Of a stretch of 64,000 nt of DNA, positions 58,666-64,000 are shown piece after piece (the stretch's first letter is position 1; the number at the start of each line of letters is the position of its first letter). Source of the stretch: CAVWTN01 sp963757945 (GTDB lineage Bacteria; Vulcanimicrobiota; Vulcanimicrobiia; Vulcanimicrobiales; Vulcanimicrobiaceae); the NCBI GenBank assembly GCA_963757945.1, contig CAVWTN010000002.1, forward strand, positions 2,449,027-2,513,026, in the 5' to 3' direction. The notes below the pieces were generated by a model. It saw only the letters and a program-made list of their open reading frames with translations. It searched no databases and was not told the DNA's origin. A program made the position numbers and the translations under genes.

Positions 58666-60054
58666 TCAGCTTGGAAACGAGCGGGGCAGGCCGTTCCAGC
58701 AGTCGTCGTAATCGGGGGCGAGCACATCGGTTTCGAGCGCGAAACGGGTCGGCGCGATCGGCAGCCGCGTCTCGAACATGAACGCCAGCGTATCGGCGAG
58801 CCGCACGGGCTCGAGTTCCGCCGTTGCGGCGGCGGCATAGGTGGCCGCGTCCGGGCCGTGTGCGGACATGCAGTTGTGCAGGCTGCCGCCGCCGGGCGCG
58901 AATCCGCCGGCCTTCGCTTCGTACACGCCGCGCACGAGCCCCATGTATTCGCTCATCACGTTGCGGTGAAACCACGGCGGGCGAAAGGTGTGCTCGGCGA
59001 CGGACCAGCGCGGCGGGAAGATCACGAAATCGACGTTCGCCGTTCCCGCAACCGTCGAGGGCGAGGTCAGCACCGTGAAGATCGAGGGGTCGGCGTGATC
59101 GAAGCTGACGGTGTTGAACGCCATGAACCGCGCGAGATCGTACTTATACGGCACGTACGTTCCGTGCCAGGCCACGACGTCGAGGGGCGAGCGGTCGTAG
59201 GTCGTGGCCCAGAGATTTCCGCAGAATTTCGTGACGACCTCAGCGCTGACGGCGCGATCCTCGTAGGCGGCGACGGGGCTCTGGAAATCTCGCGGGTTCG
59301 CGAGGCCGTTCGAGCCGATCGGGCCGAGCTCCGGTAAACGAAAGAGCGCGCCGTAGTTCTCGCACACGTAGCCGCGGGCGCTGCCGTCGGAGAGCTCGAC
59401 GCGGAACTTCACGCCGCGCGGAAGCACGCAACACTCGCCCGGCGCGAGTTCGAGAATTCCGAACTCGGTCGGGATCCGCAGGCGGCCCTGCTGCGGCACG
59501 AGCAACAACTCGCCGTCGGCATTGGAGAAGAAGCGATCGTACATCGGCGCGGTCGCCGCGTAGAGGTGGATCGCGGCGCCCGTCTGCGCGCGCACGTCGC
59601 CGTTGCCGCCGAAGGTGACGAGCGAATCCAGGAAATCGCGCGGTTCGCACGGGAACGGGAGCGGCCCCCAGCGCAGCCGGTTCGGCGGCGTCTCGACCTC
59701 CTCGAACGGGGCGCTGCGGAGCCGGCCGTTCTCGATGCGCGAGAACTTCCCGTGCGCGGCGGACGGCCGGATGCGGTAGAGCCACGAGCGGCGGTTCTCG
59801 GCGCGCGCCGCCGTGAACGCCGTCCCGCTCAGCTGTTCGGCGTAGAGGCCCAGCGGCGCGCGTTGCGGCGAGTTCTGCCCTTCGGGGAGCGCCCCCGGCA
59901 CCGCCTCGCTCGCGTGATGGTTCCCGAAGCCCGCGAGGTAGCGCAAGGCATCCGTCTCCTCGCTCGCCTCGCGCGCGGGGCTCTCGCCGATCGGAGCGCT
60001 CGCATCGATTGCGTCGCTTGCGTTGCCCGCAGGGTGTGCACGTTCGAGCTCCAT
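58666..60054 (-). CDS. hmgA: Homogentisate 1,2-dioxygenase
   Basis: This 462-residue cupin-fold iron enzyme cleaves homogentisate to maleylacetoacetate in tyrosine and phenylalanine breakdown. Cues are GFGNHHASEAVPGALPEGQN, HLYAATAPMYDRFF, VLPRGVKFRVEL, and the iron-site region FHRNVMSEYMGLVRGVYEAK, then SLHNCMSAHGPD. An N-terminal extension of about 35 residues has a low-complexity composition. Neighbouring steps (maleylacetoacetate isomerase, fumarylacetoacetase) are not present in the window. Confidence 0.96.
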   Translation of the reverse strand: MELERAHPAGNASDAIDASAPIGESPAREASEETDALRYLAGFGNHHASEAVPGALPEGQNSPQRAPLGLYAEQLSGTAFTAARAENRRSWLYRIRPSAAHGKFSRIENGRLRSAPFEEVETPPNRLRWGPLPFPCEPRDFLDSLVTFGGNGDVRAQTGAAIHLYAATAPMYDRFFSNADGELLLVPQQGRLRIPTEFGILELAPGECCVLPRGVKFRVELSDGSARGYVCENYGALFRLPELGPIGSNGLANPRDFQSPVAAYEDRAVSAEVVTKFCGNLWATTYDRSPLDVVAWHGTYVPYKYDLARFMAFNTVSFDHADPSIFTVLTSPSTVAGTANVDFVIFPPRWSVAEHTFRPPWFHRNVMSEYMGLVRGVYEAKAGGFAPGGGSLHNCMSAHGPDAATYAAAATAELEPVRLADTLAFMFETRLPIAPTRFALETDVLAPDYDDCWNGLPRSFPS

Positions 60055-60153
60055 GCGTCGCTTTCGCCTCCGTCGGAACCGTGTGGCGCACGCTCCTCAT
60101 TATCCCCGCCGCCCTGAAACCCCGTCCCCGCGGCCGAGCGCGAGAGCGAGGCC

Positions 60154-61389
60154 TCAGCGGTTCTCGCGGCGGATCGCCGGTGCGAACCAGAGGACGATGG
60201 CCACGATCAGATAGCCGAAGCCCGAGACGATGATCGGCATCCGAGCCCCATAGCGATCCGCGAAGTAGCCGCCGAGGATCGCGCCTGGGACGGTCCCGAT
60301 CAGCACGACGAGGCGCACCGCTCCGAAGACGCGGCCGACGATCTCCTCCGGTGCGATCCGCATTCGCCAGCCGACGATCTGCGCGATCTCGAACGTGACG
60401 AACGCGTTCGTGATCGAGAGAAACGCGATGACCAGGCGCAGATCGTGCGTGAACATCACCGGAAAAAAGACGATCGCATCGAGCGAGTACACGATCAGCA
60501 GCGTGCGCCCGAAGTGCCAGCTCTTCGGAGTCCGCGTCGCGGCGAAGGAACCGATGAGCGCGCCGATCGCGCCGAGCCCGAACGTGAGGCCGACGACGGG
60601 ATCGCTCGCGCCGAATTCGCGCTTGAGGAACGGGATGAAACACGCCGCCGTCATCAGTCCAAAGAAGTTGAACAGCAGGTTCAACCCAGTCAACTGACGC
60701 ATCGCCGCGTCGCTCCAAAGGAAACCAAACCCCGTCTTCACGTCGTCCACGATTTGACGGACCGTCGGCGTGCCGCTCGGCCGCTCCGGGCCGAAACCAT
60801 CGCCGAGCGCGACCGACACTTGCGAGGTGAGATAGGTCAGCGCGTTGATCGCGAGCGCAGGCAGCGGCCCCGTGAGCGCGAAGAGCGCGGCACCGAGCGG
60901 CGGCGTGATCAGGTTCGCCGCGTTCTCCGCGGCGACGAGAAAAGCGCCGGCCTCCGTTGCCCGATCCTTGCCGAGCAAGTAGGGGATCGTCGAGGCCTGA
61001 CAGCCCATGAAGATCGAGGCGCAGATCGAAAGCACCACGATGCCGGCGTACAGGAACGGCAACGTGAGGTGCCCGCTCGCGTAGGCCAAGGCGAACGCCG
61101 CGACGATCGCAAAGCGCAGCGCGTCGCAGACGATCATCACGCGGCGCCGGTCGAGACGATCCGCGAGCGATCCGCCGACGAGTCCGAAAAGGGCGAACGG
61201 AAGAAACTCGAGCGCGTAGGTGATGCCGAGCGCGGATGCGGAACCGGTCAGGTGGTAGACGAGCAGCGGGATTGCGATCGTGCGCAAACCATCGCCGACG
61301 TAGCTGAGTGCTTGGCCGGTGAAGAAGAGGCTGAAACTTCGCGAGCGAAAAACGCCCGGAACGGCGAGTAACATGATGTGCGACTCCAA
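60154..61389 (-). CDS. Major facilitator superfamily transporter (EntS-like MFS_3)
   Basis: This 411-residue protein has twelve predicted membrane helices. It begins FRSRSFSLFFTGQALSYVGD and has the MFS loop motif GSLADRLDRRRVM after helix 2. The pattern is that of the MFS_3 exporters, which include the enterobactin exporter EntS and macrolide efflux pumps. The substrate cannot be stated. It lies 99 bases upstream of hmgA on the same strand. Confidence 0.88.
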   Translation of the reverse strand: MESHIMLLAVPGVFRSRSFSLFFTGQALSYVGDGLRTIAIPLLVYHLTGSASALGITYALEFLPFALFGLVGGSLADRLDRRRVMIVCDALRFAIVAAFALAYASGHLTLPFLYAGIVVLSICASIFMGCQASTIPYLLGKDRATEAGAFLVAAENAANLITPPLGAALFALTGPLPALAINALTYLTSQVSVALGDGFGPERPSGTPTVRQIVDDVKTGFGFLWSDAAMRQLTGLNLLFNFFGLMTAACFIPFLKREFGASDPVVGLTFGLGAIGALIGSFAATRTPKSWHFGRTLLIVYSLDAIVFFPVMFTHDLRLVIAFLSITNAFVTFEIAQIVGWRMRIAPEEIVGRVFGAVRLVVLIGTVPGAILGGYFADRYGARMPIIVSGFGYLIVAIVLWFAPAIRRENR

Positions 61390-61577
61390 GAACGACGCGT
61401 CGTAGGCGACGCGGGCTACACAAGCGCGGCGATGCGCGCGGGCCGTTGGAAAGTCGCTACAAGCTCATGAGGGTATTTTACTCCCGGCTGTCAAGGGCGG
61501 CGTGCCGGTGCGAACGCGACGAGGCCCGGGCGCATGCGCGTCCGGGCCTCGGGTTTCGCTTGCCTGCGCTGCGGCGG

Positions 61578-63132
61578 CTAGAAGAAGCCCATCGCCTTGG
61601 GGCTGTAGCTCACGAGCGCGTTCTTCGTCTGCTGGTAGTGCTCGAGCATCGCGCTATGGTTCTCGCGTCCGATTCCGGACTGCTTGTACCCGCCGAACGC
61701 GGCGTGCGCCGGGTAGAGGTGGTAGCAGTTGATCCACACGCGCCCGGCCTGGATGCCGCGCGCCATGCGATAGTTCCGGTTCGCATCGCGGCTCCAGACG
61801 CCCGCGCCCAGACCATAGAGCGTGTCGTTGGCGATGTGCAACGCCTCCGCTTCGTCCTTGAACGTCGTGACCGAAACGACCGGGCCGAAGATCTCTTCTT
61901 GGAAGATCCGCATCTTGTTGTTCCCGAAGAAGACCGTCGGCTGGACGTAATACCCGTCGCGGAACTCGCCTTCGAGCGCCTTGCGCTCGCCGCCGACGAG
62001 AACCTTGGCGCCTTCCTTCTTTCCGATCTCGATGTAGCTGAGGATCTTAGTCGAGCTGCTCGTTCGAAGCTTGCGCGCCGAGCATCGTCGAAGGATCGAG
62101 CGGATTGCCTTGCTTCACGAGCGCGACGCGCGCGAGCGCACGTTCGATGAACCGCTCGTAGATCGACTCTTGCACGAGCACGCGCGAGGGGCACGTGCAT
62201 ACCTCGCCCTGATTGAGGGCGAACATCGTGAAGCCTTCGAGCGCTTTGTCGAAGAAGTCGTCGTCTTCGTTCGCGATGTCGGCGAAGAAGATGTTCGGCG
62301 ACTTCCCGCCGAGTTCGAGCGAGACCGGGATCAGGTTCTCCGCCGCGGCTTTCATGATGAGCCGGCCGGTCGAGGTCTCGCCGGTGAACGCGATCTTCGC
62401 GATGCGCTTGTTCGATGCGAGCGGCGCGCCCGCTTCCTCGCCGAAACCGTTCACGATGTTCAGGACGCCCGGCGGCAGCAGATCGGCGATCAGTTCGGCC
62501 AGGAGCAAGACCGAGACCGGCGTCTGTTCGGCGGGCTTGAGCACGATGCAATTGCCCGCGGCGAGCGCCGGTGCGAGCTTCCACACGGCCATCAAGATCG
62601 GGAAGTTCCACGGAATGATCTGGCCGACCACGCCGAGGGGCTCGTGATAGTGATAGGCGACCGTGTCATGGTCGATCTGGCTGATCCCGCCTTCCTGAGC
62701 GCGGATCGCTCCGGCGAAGTAGCGGAAGTGGTCGATCGCCAGCGGAATGTCGGCGGCCGTCGTCTCGCGGATCGGCTTGCCGTTCTCGATCGTCTCCGCG
62801 AGCGCGAGCAGCGCCAGGTTCGCTTCCATCCGGTCGGCGATCTTGTTGAGGATATTGGCGCGCTCGGTCGCCGTCGTGCGTCCCCAGGCCTCGCGGGCCG
62901 CGTGTGCGGCGTCGAGGGCGAGCTCGATGTCTTCGGCCGTCGAGCGGGCGGCCTCGCAGAAGGGCTGGCCGACGATCGGGCTGACGTTGAGGAAGTACTC
63001 TCCCCTCACCGGCGGCGTCCACTTCCCGCCGATGAAGTTGTCGTAGCGGGTCCGGTAGGGATTCTTGATCCCTAGCTTCTCTAAGTCGTAGAAGGTCGCG
63101 CGTTCGAGCTCGGCAATGCTCACGGTCGTCAC
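61578..63132 (-). pseudogene. NAD-dependent aldehyde dehydrogenase broken by a one-base insertion
   Basis: The N-terminal frame (63132-62047, 361 residues) has LELGGKSPNIFFADIANEDD with the catalytic Glu region and the Cys in NQGEVCTCPSRVLV. It ends NEQLD then TAA. From 62046 the next frame continues without a gap: KILSYIEIGKKEGAKVLVGG, FQEEIFGPVVSVTTF and HAAFGGYKQSGIGRENH, to 61578. Removing the extra base at 62049 (A on the plus strand) restores one ~517-residue enzyme. It is either a recent frameshift or a sequence error. Confidence 0.88.
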
Positions 63133-63309
63133 CTCGTCGTCAAGTGTGGGTCAGCGGCCCTCCGGCGTGGCGCAAAGTTCCAGCCCGGTCGCAGGAGGCC
63201 GGAAGGCTGATTCGCTGTAGGAAAAGTCGTACCCCTGGCGCTGGTATCAGAATCATCCCGGCATGGAATGGTTCCAAAATCCGAGCCCCCGGGGGGGCGC
63301 TACCGCGGG

Positions 63310-63759
63310 CTATGCCGAGGCGTCGGGGGCCGGGACGATCACGACCGGGACGCCGCTGCCGCGGACGACGCCTTCGGCGACGCTCCCGAGCACGAGGCGA
63401 GCGAGTCCGCCTCGGCCGTGGCTGCCCACGACGATCAGGTCGCAGGCATGGATCTTTGCCAGCCCCACGATCGCGGGCACGGTATCGCCGTCGACCAGCG
63501 TTTTCTCCGCCGTGACGCCCGTGCTTTTCGCCTTCTCGACGAGGCGATCGAGGAGCGCGTTCGCTTCGGCCTCGATGCTGCCGACCGTGCCTCCCGGGTC
63601 GAAGCCCTGCTTCCAGCCCTTCACGTAGAGCGGGTCGATGACGAGCACGTGGGCGAAGCGCAACGCCGCTCCGAGTCCGGCGGCGAGGCCGATCGCGGCG
63701 TCGGCCGCGCGCTCGGAGACCTCCGAGCCGTCGATCGCGCAAAGGATTCGTTCGAACAT
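63310..63759 (-). CDS. Universal stress protein, UspA family
   Basis: This 149-residue protein begins MFERILCAIDGSEVSERAAD and ends with the ATP-binding motif VVGSHGRGGLARLVLGSVAE, then GVPVVIVP. It matches the ATP-binding subgroup of universal stress proteins. ATG at 63759 gives the canonical start; the frame is open for 41 more codons upstream to 63882 but with no family homology. Target and signal unknown. Confidence 0.9.
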   Translation of the reverse strand: MFERILCAIDGSEVSERAADAAIGLAAGLGAALRFAHVLVIDPLYVKGWKQGFDPGGTVGSIEAEANALLDRLVEKAKSTGVTAEKTLVDGDTVPAIVGLAKIHACDLIVVGSHGRGGLARLVLGSVAEGVVRGSGVPVVIVPAPDASA

Positions 63760-63929
63760 CAGCGTTCCGGCTGCGAGCGTGCGGCCGCCTCCGAGTTTAC
63801 GATTCGCAGGAGAAGCGTGCATTCCGGCGGCGCAGGGAGCGCCGCTCGCGTGCCGCAAGCGCGGGAAGGGGGCCCCATCCATTCGTGGAAATCGGGCTAG
63901 TCGCCGGAAAGCGAATGCAGCGCGGCCGT

Positions 63930-64000
63930 TCCCGAATAGCTCAGTTGGTAGAGCAGCTGACTGTTAATCAGCGGGTCGTTGGTTCGAGTCCAACTTCGGG
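63930..64000 (+). tRNA. tRNA-Asn (GTT), 3' end beyond the window
   Basis: Acceptor TCCCGAA, D-arm GCTC/GAGC, anticodon stem CTGAC/ATCAG region with loop CTGTTAA (anticodon GTT) and T-arm TTGGTTCGAGTCCAA are all present. The acceptor 3' strand stops at TTCGGG on the last base, so A72, the discriminator and CCA lie outside the window. Confidence 0.95.

Noticed and set aside
63140..63309. Possible sigma-54 promoter or gene between the aldehyde dehydrogenase and the stress protein
   Set aside because: GG and GC elements do not have the required -24/-12 spacing and no frame has coding signs.

Overview
The window is a gene-dense, strongly GC-rich stretch of a bacterial chromosome. Start codons are often GTG or TTG, and many adjacent genes overlap by ATGA or GTGA. 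I see no integrase, plasmid or phage backbone. Gene content (PstSCABB, an HrcA-regulated DnaJ, AccDA, ETF, HD-GYP, an ECF sigma/anti-sigma pair, homogentisate dioxygenase) fits a free-living aerobe. I cannot name the organism. A Terrabacteria-type lineage with high GC, such as Candidatus Eremiobacterota, is an inference from style and content only. Two features look cyanobacterial, a tRNA-Leu(UAA) group I intron and a TTAA-type Pho-box-like site, but no photosynthesis genes are present.

Layout. 1-6728 is one tightly overlapping operon: a flavin oxidoreductase (cut by the window edge), a SRPBCC protein, a ketoacyl synthase, an ABC ATPase, a large FtsX permease and an AttH/lipocalin-like exported protein. 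It looks like a biosynthesis-plus-export unit for a lipid or polyketide. 6738-12071 holds single genes: an ICMT-like methyltransferase, a 58-residue zinc ribbon protein, a secreted protein behind a folded leader, a NifU-domain protein, a UbiA prenyltransferase, an IclR regulator and a hydroxyacid-oxoacid transhydrogenase. 12157-21830 is a phosphate island: a Ppx/GppA-HD protein, PhoB, PhoR, then pstS-pstC-pstA-pstB-pstB, with an acyltransferase-3 gene on each side of pst.

23103-32245 holds two small proteins, initiator tRNA-Met, an arsR-arsN pair, adenosine deaminase, a DtxR-type regulator, rhomboid protease, a DinG-type helicase, an HD-GYP protein and acetyl-CoA synthetase. 32409-40626 starts with a CIRCE operator and runs hrcA-dnaJ-rsmE, then GT2-accD-accA-ftsB-like-unknown-rpiR-ppx. 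40663-43868 is the most unusual part: a tRNA-Leu(UAA) gene split by a 212-base group I intron, three tandem 100-base repeats, a DUF1963 protein, and remnants of an NHL-repeat protein and an AraC-type regulator around an isochorismatase-family hydrolase.

43868-64000 holds etfBA, a TPR protein, HDAC-like-MauE-TlpA, a divergent ECF sigma/anti-sigma/RseB-like operon, an atypical Nramp transporter behind a palindromic operator-like site, a PHP phosphoesterase, a cyclodeaminase, ahcY-metK, an EamA transporter whose start lies in a 14-bp hairpin, homogentisate dioxygenase, an MFS transporter, an aldehyde dehydrogenase broken by one extra base, a universal stress protein and tRNA-Asn at the right edge.
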